This document shows positions 1 to 8,020 of a stretch of 50,620 bases of DNA, piece by piece. Origin of the DNA: Bacteroidota bacterium (lineage in GTDB: Bacteria; Bacteroidota; Bacteroidia; UKL13-3); NCBI GenBank assembly GCA_947485745.1, contig CANKQY010000007.1, positions 1 to 50,620 of the forward strand, in the 5' to 3' direction. Position 1 is the stretch's first letter. Each line of letters starts with the position of its first letter. The notes below the pieces were generated by a model that was not told the DNA's origin, did no database searches, and saw nothing but the letters and a program-made list of their open reading frames with translations. The position numbers were made by a program, and so were the translations under genes.

Positions 1-521
1 GGGTCGATTAATTATTTTTTAAAATAAATTTCTTGAACATACAATCCTTTATAGGTTGATTAAATATAGCATAAGCTAATTGCTATAAACATACGACCTC
101 TTCAAGGTCGATTAATTATTGGTAAGGCAAATTTCTATAAACATACGACCCAGAAGGGGTCACATGTTTATAGAATTAACATCCACAAGAAAATTACGAC
201 CCAAAAGGGGTCGCATATTTATAGCCAAACACTATTTAGTTTGATAAAGACCCTGAAGGGGTCACATGTTTATAGAATTAACATCCACAGGATAAACAAC
301 GACCCAGAGGTGGTCGCATATTTATAGCCAAACATTATTTAGTTTGATAAAGACCCTGAAGGGGTCACATGTTTATAGAATTAACATCCACAGGACAAAC
401 AACGACCCAGAGGTGGTCCCATATTTATAGCCAAACATTATTTAGTTTGATAAAGACCCTGAAGGGGTCTCATGTATATAGAATTATCACCCACAGGATA
501 AACAACGACCCTGAAGGGGTC
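1..521. repeat. Tandem palindromic repeat array, alternating half-units (about 103 bp period)
   Basis: A 15-base inverted repeat (arms GACCC and GGGTC around a 5-base loop) recurs with starts at 95, 147, 198, 249, 301, 352, 404, 455 and 507, so every 51 or 52 bases. Two kinds of intervening sequence alternate: A (TTTATAGAATTAACATCC, then a purine-rich tail) and B (TTTATAGCCAAACATTATTT, then an AGTTTGATAAA tail). The full unit is therefore 103 bp with about four copies. The hairpins at 301 and 404 have a decayed right arm (TGGTC), and that at 95 has GACCT/AGGTC arms. The window opens with GGGTC, the right arm of another copy, so the array continues to the left. Every hairpin is followed by a TTTATAG word. 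It resembles REP-like intergenic palindromes spread by RAYT transposases, but no such gene is in the window. Confidence 0.93.
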
Positions 522-718
522 GAATAAGATTGAAACAATAGGAAATTGAACACCATTGAATAAAGCATTCAATTCTTTAGACTGTAATTTGCCTTATATT
601 ATTCAAAATAATAAATTCTAAAAAAAACCAAATGTCAATTGTAATTCACTAAAATTTCATTCAAAAATCACTATTTAAAAATCAGATATTCTAGTTATTT
701 TAATATTTCTGCCAACCC
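522..718. other. AT-rich intergenic stretch, no gene seen
   Basis: Between the repeat array and the 3' end of rnc there is no credible reading frame, tRNA or promoter with both boxes. The only structure is a weak 6-base inverted repeat (TTGAAT, 5-base loop, ATTCAA) near 557-573 without a T-run, so I do not call it a terminator. Confidence 0.6.
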
Positions 719-1465
719 CTACTTATCCATATTCAATCCCATCAACTCAAAGGTTTTTTGGGCGGCCATTTGTTCGGCTTTTTTCTTGGAGGTGTGCTCG
801 GCAATGCCTTGAATTTCTCCGGCATATTTTACCGTAATTTTATAGATTTTGTTTTTGCCGTCCGAAATTTCTTCTACTTCAAAATCCATGGTATTGCCAT
901 TTTTTTGGGCAAATTCAATTAAGCGACCCTTGAAATTGGTTTCGGTGCTTTGCAGTTTGTCAACGTCAATATGAAATCTTAATAGGTTGTCTACGATAAA
1001 TTGTTTGCAGCCCTCAAATCCTGCATCTAAGTATATTGCACCAATAAATGCCTCTAGGGCATTGCCAAAAATGCTATTCCGCATGTTAATATTCTGCATG
1101 GCCTTGCGGTCATAATCCAATAGTAGGTTCAAATTAATTTTAATGGCCAATTCATTGAGGCTTTCCCTACTCACTATTTTTGAGCGCAATTGGGTCAAAA
1201 AGCCCTCATCTTTGAATGGATATTTTTTAAATAGAAATTCTGCAACAATGGCGTTGAGCATTGAATCACCCAAATATTCCAGGCGCTCGTTACTATCTTT
1301 ATAACCATTGTGGTGAATTGTACGCGAAACCGAATGGTGGCGCAATGCTTGTTCATAGGCGTGGAGACTCATAGGCATAATACCTGTAACCGATTTTATC
1401 TTAAGCGCAAATGAACGTTGGTCCGCTGAACGCGGCTTTAAATGTGTAATTAAGGTCCGTAACAA
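719..1465 (-). CDS. rnc: Ribonuclease III
   Basis: Double-strand RNA endonuclease that matures rRNA and processes structured transcripts in the cytoplasm. The 248-residue protein shows the RNase III signature ERLEYLGD at 60-67, with E63 and D67 as metal ligands, and a second conserved segment NALEAFIGAIYLD around 135-147, where E138 is retained and Asn stands at the position that is Asp in E. coli. A double-stranded RNA-binding domain fills about 175-245, ending in a Lys/Ala-rich helix (SKKKAEQMAAQ). The start is a TTG, three bases beyond the fabF stop. No ATG lies upstream in frame, and the residues before the first ATG (codon 30) match the usual family N-terminus, so TTG is preferred. It is last in an acpP-fabF-rnc operon, an order common in Bacteroidota. 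Confidence 0.96.
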   Translation of the reverse strand: MLRTLITHLKPRSADQRSFALKIKSVTGIMPMSLHAYEQALRHHSVSRTIHHNGYKDSNERLEYLGDSMLNAIVAEFLFKKYPFKDEGFLTQLRSKIVSRESLNELAIKINLNLLLDYDRKAMQNINMRNSIFGNALEAFIGAIYLDAGFEGCKQFIVDNLLRFHIDVDKLQSTETNFKGRLIEFAQKNGNTMDFEVEEISDGKNKIYKITVKYAGEIQGIAEHTSKKKAEQMAAQKTFELMGLNMDK

Positions 1466-1468
1466 AAC

Positions 1469-2719
1469 CTAGTCCACAAATTTTTTCACAATAACTGATG
1501 CATTGTGACCACCAAAACCAAAAGTATTACTAATAGCAGCATTTACTTCGCGGTGTTGAGCCTTGTTAAACGTTAGGTTCAAACCTGAATCTACAGCTGG
1601 ATCATCTGTAAAATGGTTGATGGTTGGAGGAATAATCCCTTTGTGTATTGCCAAAATACAGGCTATGGTTTCAATGGCACCGGCTCCACCTAATAAATGA
1701 CCAGTCATAGATTTGGTAGAACTGATATTCATTTTGTAGGCATGATCGCCAAAAACCGACATAATAGCTTTTATTTCCTGTGGGTCACCCAAAGGCGTTG
1801 ATGTTCCGTGAACATTTACATAATCAATTTCTTCGGGTCTCATCCCCGCATCTTCTAATGCATACTTCATCACGTTGGTAGCACCCAATCCTTCAGGATG
1901 TGGAGCTGTCATGTGATAAGCATCTGCTGAAAGGCCGCAACCTACAACTTCTGCATAAATTTTTGCGCCGCGGGCTTTGGCATGCTCGTATTCTTCGAGA
2001 ATCAAAGCGCCAGCACCTTCACCTAAAACAAATCCATCGCGATTTAAATCGAATGGCCTTGAGGCAGTTGAAGGATCATCGTTTCGCTCGCTCAATGCTT
2101 TCATGGCATTAAAACCACCAATGGCAGCCTCATTTACACAAGCTTCTGAACCACCTGTGACAATAATGTCTGCTTTATTTAACCTGATATAGTTAAATGC
2201 ATCGGCTATTGCATTGGTAGAAGAAGCACATGCAGCGACGGTAACAAAATTAGGACCTCTATAACCATGTCGGATGGAGATCATGCCAGCAGAAATATCC
2301 CCAATCATCATGGGAATAAAAAACGGACTGAACCGAGGGGTTCCGTCGCCTTTGGCAAATTCTGTTACCTCATGCAAAAAGGTATGCAACCCGCCAATAC
2401 CGGTACCCCAAATAACTCCTACTCTGTCTTTATCGATAGAATCATCCAAACCTGCATCTTTGATCGCTTCATCAGTGGTTACAATAGCAAACTGCGTGAA
2501 GCGGTCCATTCTGCGGGCCTCTTTCTTATCAATAAATTGGGTTGGGTCGAAATTTTTTACCTCACAAGAAAACTTGGTTTTAAATTTAGAAGTATCAAAT
2601 TGGGAAGTGAGCGCTGAGCCACTTACCCCATTTGATAATCCTTCCCAATACTCTTGTAACGTATTACCGATTGGTGTAATTGCACCTAAACCTGTTACTA
2701 CAACTCTACGAGTAAGCAT
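1469..2719 (-). CDS. fabF: 3-oxoacyl-[acyl-carrier-protein] synthase II
   Basis: Elongating condensing enzyme of type II fatty acid synthesis; it joins malonyl-ACP to acyl-ACP. Counting from the chosen ATG (416 residues), the catalytic Cys is C164 in AACASS, the two active-site histidines are H304 (VHGTSTPLGD) and H341 (SMTGHLLGG), and the protein opens with the standard RRVVVTGLG strand. The frame is open two codons further to a TTG at 2725, but the ATG at 2719 gives the family's normal N-terminus. It lies 22 bases after acpP, its carrier substrate, and is followed by rnc after three bases, so the three genes are probably one transcript. Confidence 0.97.
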   Translation of the reverse strand: MLTRRVVVTGLGAITPIGNTLQEYWEGLSNGVSGSALTSQFDTSKFKTKFSCEVKNFDPTQFIDKKEARRMDRFTQFAIVTTDEAIKDAGLDDSIDKDRVGVIWGTGIGGLHTFLHEVTEFAKGDGTPRFSPFFIPMMIGDISAGMISIRHGYRGPNFVTVAACASSTNAIADAFNYIRLNKADIIVTGGSEACVNEAAIGGFNAMKALSERNDDPSTASRPFDLNRDGFVLGEGAGALILEEYEHAKARGAKIYAEVVGCGLSADAYHMTAPHPEGLGATNVMKYALEDAGMRPEEIDYVNVHGTSTPLGDPQEIKAIMSVFGDHAYKMNISSTKSMTGHLLGGAGAIETIACILAIHKGIIPPTINHFTDDPAVDSGLNLTFNKAQHREVNAAISNTFGFGGHNASVIVKKFVD

Positions 2720-2741
2720 CAGCAATTAATTTACTGCTAAA

Positions 2742-2981
2742 TTAGCTTTTTACGTTTTGTTCAATGTACAAAACAGCTTGTCCAACTGTACCAATCTTCT
2801 CAGCTTGGTCGTCTGGAATAGCAATGTTGAATTCTTTTTCAAATTCCATAATTAACTCAACGGTATCCAATGAATCGGCACCTAAGTCGTTTGTAAAACT
2901 TGCTTCATCGTTGATTTCACTTTCTTCAACTCCAAGTTTGTCCATAATAATGGTCTTAACTCTTCCTTTGATATCTGACAT
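2742..2981 (-). CDS. acpP: Acyl carrier protein
   Basis: Small acidic four-helix carrier that holds acyl chains on a phosphopantetheine arm during fatty acid and lipid A synthesis. The 79-residue sequence carries the attachment motif GADSLDTVE with S37 as the modified serine, and its length is standard. It is first gene of the acpP-fabF-rnc run and diverges from the IPExxxVDY gene. Confidence 0.97.
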   Translation of the reverse strand: MSDIKGRVKTIIMDKLGVEESEINDEASFTNDLGADSLDTVELIMEFEKEFNIAIPDDQAEKIGTVGQAVLYIEQNVKS

Positions 2982-3003
2982 TTTCTTAAGATTTAATAGT
3001 TTG

Positions 3004-3035
3004 CAAATAAACTACTTTTTGTAATAAAAATGCAA
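3004..3035 (-). promoter_or_regulatory. Candidate promoter of acpP-fabF-rnc
   Basis: Read on the minus strand there is a TTG (3033-3035), a 21-base spacer and TTTATTTG (3004-3011). This matches the Bacteroidota -7 pattern TAnnTTTG with one mismatch in the second base. Transcription would begin about 15 bases upstream of the acpP ATG. Confidence 0.4.
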
Positions 3036-3066
3036 GTTTTCAAATAAAGTGTTTATTTATCTGCTA

Positions 3067-3074
3067 TAAGTTTG
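3067..3074 (+). promoter_or_regulatory. Candidate -7 element before the IPExxxVDY-pyk pair
   Basis: TAAGTTTG fits TAnnTTTG exactly, but I see no TTG at the expected distance upstream. If used, transcription starts near 3081, which would put the farthest possible start codon (TTG 3083) at the very 5' end. This favours the downstream start chosen for the next gene. Confidence 0.35.
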
Positions 3075-3139
3075 GTTTTCTTTTGTTAAATTATTCTATT
3101 TTCTGGGCTTTTTCCTATAAAAAGGCTTATTTTGTGTGC

Positions 3140-3559
3140 TTGAAAAAGTTGCAATTGGAGGTCGAGGAGGATTTAGCTTTTCTCCTTTTTGGATTAGTTT
3201 CGAGCCATAAGGTGAGCAAATTGGTCTTTTTTTTGAACCAAATTGGCAATTTGGACTTCAGAAGAAGTGCAGATTTATTGCTCCCAGATTTCAATCCTAA
3301 GTCGGAAACAAGCTTCTCTAAGTTCGATTTTATCGACGAAGAAAACCACTTGGACTTCTATTTGTTGGCGAATAAAGAGTTTGGTCTTTGCTTATTTAAT
3401 GACCTGAGGCAATTTGATTATTTGGTTATTGTTAGGGGAGGCCTAGAATTTTTTGATGCCATCAACTTTGCCAAAGAAAGCATGAAGCTGCCAGGAATAC
3501 AACTTGCAGCGCCAATAGAAAATGAGAAAATAAAAGCAACAGTAAGTTGGATAATATAA
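3140..3559 (+). CDS. IPExxxVDY family protein
   Basis: Small conserved protein of unknown function found in Bacteroidota, often beside pyruvate kinase and the acpP cluster as here. The 139-residue protein keeps the family pattern: an opening KKLQLEVEED strand, a FDFIDEENHLDFYLLANK segment, and LFNDLRQFDYLVIV in place of the eponymous IPExxxVDY box, so the motif is degenerate at the first three positions. There is no ATG near the 5' end. The frame is open from TTG 3083, with GTG 3134 and TTG 3140 as later options; TTG 3140 places the start at the LKKLQ that aligns with family N-termini. It ends 3 bases before pyk. Confidence 0.72.
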   Translation: MKKLQLEVEEDLAFLLFGLVSSHKVSKLVFFLNQIGNLDFRRSADLLLPDFNPKSETSFSKFDFIDEENHLDFYLLANKEFGLCLFNDLRQFDYLVIVRGGLEFFDAINFAKESMKLPGIQLAAPIENEKIKATVSWII

Positions 3560-3562
3560 TAT

Positions 3563-4999
3563 ATGAGTGAGTTAAAGTTTAATAGAACAAAGATTATTGC
3601 AACCATTGGGCCTGCAACAAGTAGCTACGAAAATTTAAAAGAAATTATTTTAGAAGGTGTAGATGTGTGTCGCCTAAATTTTTCGCATGGTTCTTATGAA
3701 GATCACCAGGTTGTTATCAATAATATCAATCAGTTAAATGAAGATCTTGGAACTCATGTTTGCATGCTACTCGATTTACAAGGGCCAAAATTGAGAGTGG
3801 GTGAAATGGAGAATGGCAAAATTGAGCTAAAAACCGGTTCAACCATTGAGGTAACAACAGAAAAATGTATTGGTACTGCCGAAAAAATATATGTGAATTT
3901 TGAAAATCTTCCCAAAGATGTTAATAAAGGTGAACGTATTTTATTAGATGATGGCAAGTTGGAATTAATTGTTATTGATACAGATAGAAGAAATTCAATC
4001 AAAGCAGAAGTTCTTGTTGGCGGATTTTTAACCAATAAAAAGGGATTCAATTTACCCAATACCAAAATGTCGATTCCAAGCATGACCCAAAAGGACATGG
4101 ATGATTTGAAATTTGGACTAGAACAAAAAGTTGAATGGGTGGCCCTTAGTTTTGTGAGAAATGCAGATGATGTTATTTTTATCAAAAACCTCATTGAGCT
4201 CAATGAATGGAAGCCACGCGTTATTGCAAAAATTGAAAAACCTGAGGCCATTGTTAACATAGATAGAATTATTGCGGTGTCCGATGGCATTATGGTGGCT
4301 CGCGGTGATTTAGGTGTTGAAATGCCAATGGAAGAGGTGCCTGTTTTGCAAAAAATGATTGTTAAAAAGTGCATCGAGGCATCCAAACCAGTAATCATTG
4401 CCACCCAAATGATGGAGAGCATGATCACCAGCCCTGTGCCTACCAGAGCAGAGGTAAATGATGTGGCCAACGCCGTAATGGATGGTGCCGATGCAGTAAT
4501 GCTAAGTGCCGAAACTTCTGTAGGGGCTTTCCCAACTTTGTGCGTAAGGGCTATGCAAAAAACCATTGCTCAAGTAGAACAAAAAACCAATGCGCCTTAT
4601 TTTAAAGGCAAAAGACCTGATGATAATTCACCCACTTTTATCTCCGATGAAATATTGTTTACCGCAGTGCGAATCTCTGATCACATGCGCGCCAGAGCTG
4701 TAATTGGTATGACCTTCTCTGGTTATTCAGCTTATCGTTTGTCATCGTATAGGCCAAAAGCTGCGATTTATATTTTTACCACCAACCCCAGGTTATTAAA
4801 AACCATGAGTTTGGTTTGGGGTGTTAGAGGATTTTTATACCGTGGTTTTGAAAGTACCGATCAATCTATACAAGATATCAATGACCAATTGAAACATATG
4901 GGCCTATTAAAATCAGGTGACATTGTTATCAATACTGCCAGTATGCCTATTACAGATAGGTCTAGAACCAATGCAGTTAAAATTAGTGAAATTGATTAG
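3563..4999 (+). CDS. pyk: Pyruvate kinase
   Basis: Final glycolytic enzyme, converting phosphoenolpyruvate and ADP to pyruvate and ATP. The 478-residue length is normal. Visible family motifs in order are RTKIIATIGPAS-like (TKIIATIGPATSS) at the N-terminus, RLNFSHGSYEDH, the catalytic lysine segment VIAKIEKPEAI, the Mg-binding MVARGDLGVE, IATQMMESMI, and the AETSVGAFP loop, followed by the C-terminal alpha/beta domain. The start ATG lies three bases after the IPExxxVDY stop, so translation is probably coupled. Confidence 0.97.
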   Translation: MSELKFNRTKIIATIGPATSSYENLKEIILEGVDVCRLNFSHGSYEDHQVVINNINQLNEDLGTHVCMLLDLQGPKLRVGEMENGKIELKTGSTIEVTTEKCIGTAEKIYVNFENLPKDVNKGERILLDDGKLELIVIDTDRRNSIKAEVLVGGFLTNKKGFNLPNTKMSIPSMTQKDMDDLKFGLEQKVEWVALSFVRNADDVIFIKNLIELNEWKPRVIAKIEKPEAIVNIDRIIAVSDGIMVARGDLGVEMPMEEVPVLQKMIVKKCIEASKPVIIATQMMESMITSPVPTRAEVNDVANAVMDGADAVMLSAETSVGAFPTLCVRAMQKTIAQVEQKTNAPYFKGKRPDDNSPTFISDEILFTAVRISDHMRARAVIGMTFSGYSAYRLSSYRPKAAIYIFTTNPRLLKTMSLVWGVRGFLYRGFESTDQSIQDINDQLKHMGLLKSGDIVINTASMPITDRSRTNAVKISEID

Positions 5000-5040
5000 G
5001 CACGATAATTATAATTGTTTATTAAGTTAATTTATAAAAG

Positions 5041-5433
5041 ATGAAAATACCTTCCTTACTTTTACTCTTTGCAGTCCTATTTATTATAGCTTGTGGTAAA
5101 TCCAATACCGTTACACCTACAGATGGCGGTAATACTGTTGTTACCATAGATAGCTCCGAGTTCAATGGCCGCTTATTTGTAACTACCTACGATTATCAAA
5201 GTGGCAACAGAGTTGGTGGCACCGATGTATATATTTACACCAATTACGACGATATCAAAAGGCGTTTGTTTTTGCATTATAAGAAAACAAATACAAGTAA
5301 TGCCGAAGCAGATTTTGGTTACTTGTTGCAAGGTAATTATTATATTGTTTCTAATACCATAAATAAGTATGATACCAGTTTGGTTCAGATATTGAGCAAA
5401 CGAATCATTCAAAGAAGTGTTTACTTACAATGA
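5041..5433 (+). CDS. Small lipoprotein of unknown function
   Basis: The 130-residue protein begins with a lipoprotein signal: Lys, a hydrophobic stretch of about 14 residues and the lipobox IIAC at 15-18. A Ser/Thr/Gly linker follows, then one beta-rich domain (LFVTTYDYQSGNRVGG, VYIYTNYDDI, YLLQGNYYIVSN). The alternation of variable loops and strands recalls prealbumin-like or carboxypeptidase-regulatory folds, but that is a guess. It sits 41 bases after pyk and its stop overlaps the ATG of the DUF2480 gene by 4 bases, so those two are co-translated. Confidence 0.75.
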   Translation: MKIPSLLLLFAVLFIIACGKSNTVTPTDGGNTVVTIDSSEFNGRLFVTTYDYQSGNRVGGTDVYIYTNYDDIKRRLFLHYKKTNTSNAEADFGYLLQGNYYIVSNTINKYDTSLVQILSKRIIQRSVYLQ

Positions 5434-5939
5434 GCGAATTGGAAATAGAAAATAAGGTGGCTGCATCCGGACTCATTACTTTGAATTTGGAAGATTATGC
5501 GCCAGCTTTTGAAAGGGTTGAATTGGATATTAAGCCCTGGCTGTTTCGTGAAATGATTTTGAAAGAAAAAGATTTTCGCGAGTTTGTGAAGCTGCATGAT
5601 TGGGCACAATACCAGAATAAAATTGTGTGCTTTGTTTGTAGTGCAGATGCCATCGTTCCTACTTGGGCATATATGTTGTTAGCCATATCGGTTCAGCCTT
5701 ACGCTGTAAAATATTTTTTCGGTTCGAACCAAGAAATTGATGCAATTCTTTTTCATGAAGCCATTAATAAAATTGACTTTTCGCAGTTCCAAGATAAACG
5801 TGTAATTGTAAAAGGTTGTGGCGATATTCCTTTGCCCATAAATGCTTTTGTGGAGATTACCGCAGGCCTTCAACCTTATGCAAAAAGCATTATGTACGGC
5901 GAGGCTTGCAGCAATGTTCCTATTTATAAGCGGAGGTAG
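5430..5939 (+). CDS. DUF2480 family protein
   Basis: Conserved Bacteroidota protein of unknown function. I recognise the family from the C-terminal YGEACSNVPIYKRR ending, the KGCGDIPLPINAFVEIT segment, and the central CFVCSADAIVPTWAYMLL stretch. It is 169 residues, soluble and without a signal peptide. Several conserved cysteines (in CFVCS, KGCGD and GEACS) could bind a metal or take part in redox chemistry, which is inference only. It overlaps the upstream lipoprotein by ATGA. Confidence 0.8.
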   Translation: MSELEIENKVAASGLITLNLEDYAPAFERVELDIKPWLFREMILKEKDFREFVKLHDWAQYQNKIVCFVCSADAIVPTWAYMLLAISVQPYAVKYFFGSNQEIDAILFHEAINKIDFSQFQDKRVIVKGCGDIPLPINAFVEITAGLQPYAKSIMYGEACSNVPIYKRR

Positions 5940-5962
5940 CTTAAAGGCCTGGTCTAATCATT

Positions 5963-5992
5963 TTGTGGGTTAGCGAATTAAGCTTATTTTTG
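5963..5992 (+). promoter_or_regulatory. Promoter of the TrpF-like gene
   Basis: TTG (5963-5965, within TTTTG), a 19-base spacer and TATTTTTG (5985-5992) give a full match to the Bacteroidota consensus TTG-N19-TAnnTTTG. The expected start site near 5999 leaves a leader of about 27 bases before the ATG at 6026. Confidence 0.75.
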
Positions 5993-6025
5993 TAAGCCAA
6001 TTTTTGGCAATTCACAACTATCAAC

Positions 6026-6634
6026 ATGGCAAACTCAACTAAAATAAAATTAAGTCCTATCACCAATTTGTCTGATGCACGCTTTGCTGCAGCTGCGGGA
6101 ATTGAATACATGGGTTTTTGTTTTGATCCAAGCTCTCCAGATTTTTTATTGCCAATCAAAGCACTTGAAATTATTGAGTGGACCAGTGGCTCCTATGCAA
6201 TTGGCGAGTTTGGCAGCCAAGAGATATCAGAGATCAGTGAGTTGAGTGAATTGTTAAACCTAGACGTGGTGCTGCTAAGTAACCATATTCTACCAGATGA
6301 ATTGCCCCAAATTGGAAAGCCTATTATAAAGGCCATTCAATTGGATGAAATGGGGCCAGTTGAATTGGCCAATGAACTCTGTGCTTATGCACCCTATGCA
6401 GATGCTTTTCAATTGAACGGAACCCAACCTATTGCTGCGCGCAAGGATGAATTGATGGAAGCCTGCTTGCAATATAAAATTGTATGGAACTTGCCTTATA
6501 ACAATATCAATGTGCTCGATATTTTGAATACTTACAAGCCTTATTCCTTGGTAATTTTGGCTGGTTCAGAAGAAAAAGTTGGCATGAAAGAATACGATGA
6601 GTTGAATGAAATGTTAGATTTATTGAAGGCTTAG
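6026..6634 (+). CDS. TrpF-like TIM-barrel protein, probably not a working phosphoribosylanthranilate isomerase
   Basis: The start of this 202-residue protein (KIKLSPITNLSDARFAAAAG, then MGFCFDPSSPDF) follows the opening of phosphoribosylanthranilate isomerase (KICGITNLEDA, then GFVFYPKSPR). The catalytic Cys of TrpF is replaced by S10 and the next Gly by P11. The second catalytic residue, Asp in the LLLD strand, aligns with N131 in AFQLNG. The phosphate-loop region is also changed (ILAGSEEKVGMKEYDE). The fold is therefore TrpF-like while the known chemistry looks lost. No other trp genes are near. It has its own strong promoter and converges on a PLP-enzyme gene 17 bases away. Confidence 0.65.
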   Translation: MANSTKIKLSPITNLSDARFAAAAGIEYMGFCFDPSSPDFLLPIKALEIIEWTSGSYAIGEFGSQEISEISELSELLNLDVVLLSNHILPDELPQIGKPIIKAIQLDEMGPVELANELCAYAPYADAFQLNGTQPIAARKDELMEACLQYKIVWNLPYNNINVLDILNTYKPYSLVILAGSEEKVGMKEYDELNEMLDLLKA

Positions 6635-6651
6635 CACTTTCATAAACACTG

Positions 6652-7947
6652 TTATTTTAAACTATCAATTTCCTTTTTTACTACTTCCATTAACTTATCT
6701 ACTTCGCCTGTATTGTTGTAAATATGCGTAGAAACTCTCACCGAGTTTAAGCTGTTTTCTTGAACCATTCTTATGCGCACTTTTGCTTCCGCACATTTGG
6801 CATAAAATTTACTGAAGTCGAAGCCTTTTATTCTAAAGCCATTTACGCCACCCCGCGAGCGTTCTTCGGTTGGAGTGATGAGTTCAACCCTATCTCCAAA
6901 ACTCAACAATTGGTCTTGTGCATATTTGCTCAAATACATAATGCGTTTGTGTATGTTATCCATGCCAATACTTTCAATAAAATCTATTGCGGCATCTACT
7001 CCTTTATATAAACCTATGTTTTGGGTGCCGCCATAATACCTATGCGCAGTATCTGCATAAGCCCCTGTAGAAATGGGCACTGTGGCCATATTCCATTTGC
7101 CATTGTCGCTACCACCACCTACAAAATAGGTTTGTAAAGTGTTTTGAAAATCTTTTCTCACATACAAAAATCCTGTTCCTTTAGGACCAAGCATCCATTT
7201 GTGGCAACAAGAAGCGTAAGCATCGCAGCCCATATCGTGCAAATCTAATGCTAACATTCCAGGACCATGCGCGCCATCAATAAAGGCAAAAATTCCCTTC
7301 TCTTTGGCCCAAGTGCAGATTTCTTTTGCAGGTAAAATTTGTCCTTGCGTACAAGGAATATGCGGCACAGCCACCACCCTTGTTTTTTTAGTATAAAGCG
7401 CCTTGATCCTATCCAAGGTTTCTGCTGCAGTTGATGCAGGTGTAAAAACTTTGATCACAATGCCATGCAACATTTGTCGGTTCAGCCAAGGAAAAGCATT
7501 GCCCACATGTTCGTGGGTTGTCATTATCACCTCATCGCCTTTTTTCAAAGGAAGTCCCCAGCAAACAATGTTGATGCCATCTGTTACATTGTGTGTAAGT
7601 GCAATTTCATTTTCATCGGCACCTACAAATTTTCCTAGTTTAGCAGAAGTTGATTCCCAGCCACCATAATTGCCCAACACGTCGCAATCATTCATGCCTT
7701 TTTTTACTGCTTCAATTACAGGGTAAGGCGATGGACCCATAGTACCATTGTTTAAATAGGCCCATTCCTTTTGTAAGGGAAATTGTTGCCTCACCAATTG
7801 CCAATAATTTTCGTCGTTGGCCGCAATTAAGCCATTGCTAATAGGCAGTGGCGTAGCCAATAAATCATTGCTCAGTGCAGGAATTGCCATGGCACCAAAT
7901 AGTGTTGCTGAACCCTGCTTGATAAAATTTCTTCTGCTAGCTTTCAT
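6652..7947 (-). CDS. Tat-exported class V aminotransferase-like PLP enzyme
   Basis: Fold-type I PLP enzyme related to cysteine desulfurases and isopenicillin-N epimerases. The 431-residue protein opens with a twin-arginine leader (SRRNFIK at 4-10, then a hydrophobic stretch to about 30), so it should be folded with its cofactor and exported to the periplasm. Core motifs are THNVTDGINIV at 118-128, the cofactor-binding D224 in FIDGAHGPG, and the Schiff-base K250 in CCHKWMLGPKG. No cysteine loop characteristic of SufS/IscS is evident near the C-terminus, so sulfur transfer is not assured and the substrate is unknown. It converges with the TrpF-like gene and diverges from anmK. Confidence 0.82.
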   Translation of the reverse strand: MKASRRNFIKQGSATLFGAMAIPALSNDLLATPLPISNGLIAANDENYWQLVRQQFPLQKEWAYLNNGTMGPSPYPVIEAVKKGMNDCDVLGNYGGWESTSAKLGKFVGADENEIALTHNVTDGINIVCWGLPLKKGDEVIMTTHEHVGNAFPWLNRQMLHGIVIKVFTPASTAAETLDRIKALYTKKTRVVAVPHIPCTQGQILPAKEICTWAKEKGIFAFIDGAHGPGMLALDLHDMGCDAYASCCHKWMLGPKGTGFLYVRKDFQNTLQTYFVGGGSDNGKWNMATVPISTGAYADTAHRYYGGTQNIGLYKGVDAAIDFIESIGMDNIHKRIMYLSKYAQDQLLSFGDRVELITPTEERSRGGVNGFRIKGFDFSKFYAKCAEAKVRIRMVQENSLNSVRVSTHIYNNTGEVDKLMEVVKKEIDSLK

Positions 7948-8020
7948 AAGAGTAATTTAAGCACAAGGTATATTTTTTTTTGTAAAGTGTTATATCTTGC
8001 CACAACTTATTGCAAGTTGA

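Noticed and set aside
95-521. CRISPR array (15-base palindromes at regular spacing)
   Set aside because: The intervening segments are not unique: two sequences alternate and repeat, the palindromes are shorter than CRISPR repeats, and no cas gene is present.
557-573. Terminator for rnc
   Set aside because: The 6-base stem is weak, about 150 bases from the stop, and lacks a T-run on the rnc strand.
2274-2729. 151-codon plus-strand frame
   Set aside because: Antisense shadow of fabF, with no recognisable motif and no independent promoter seen.
3754-4566. 270-codon open frame on the minus strand
   Set aside because: It lies entirely within pyk on the other strand; pyk shows full family motifs and the antisense product has no recognisable feature.
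6026-6634. Annotating this as functional trpF
   Set aside because: Both catalytic residues are replaced and no other tryptophan gene is nearby.
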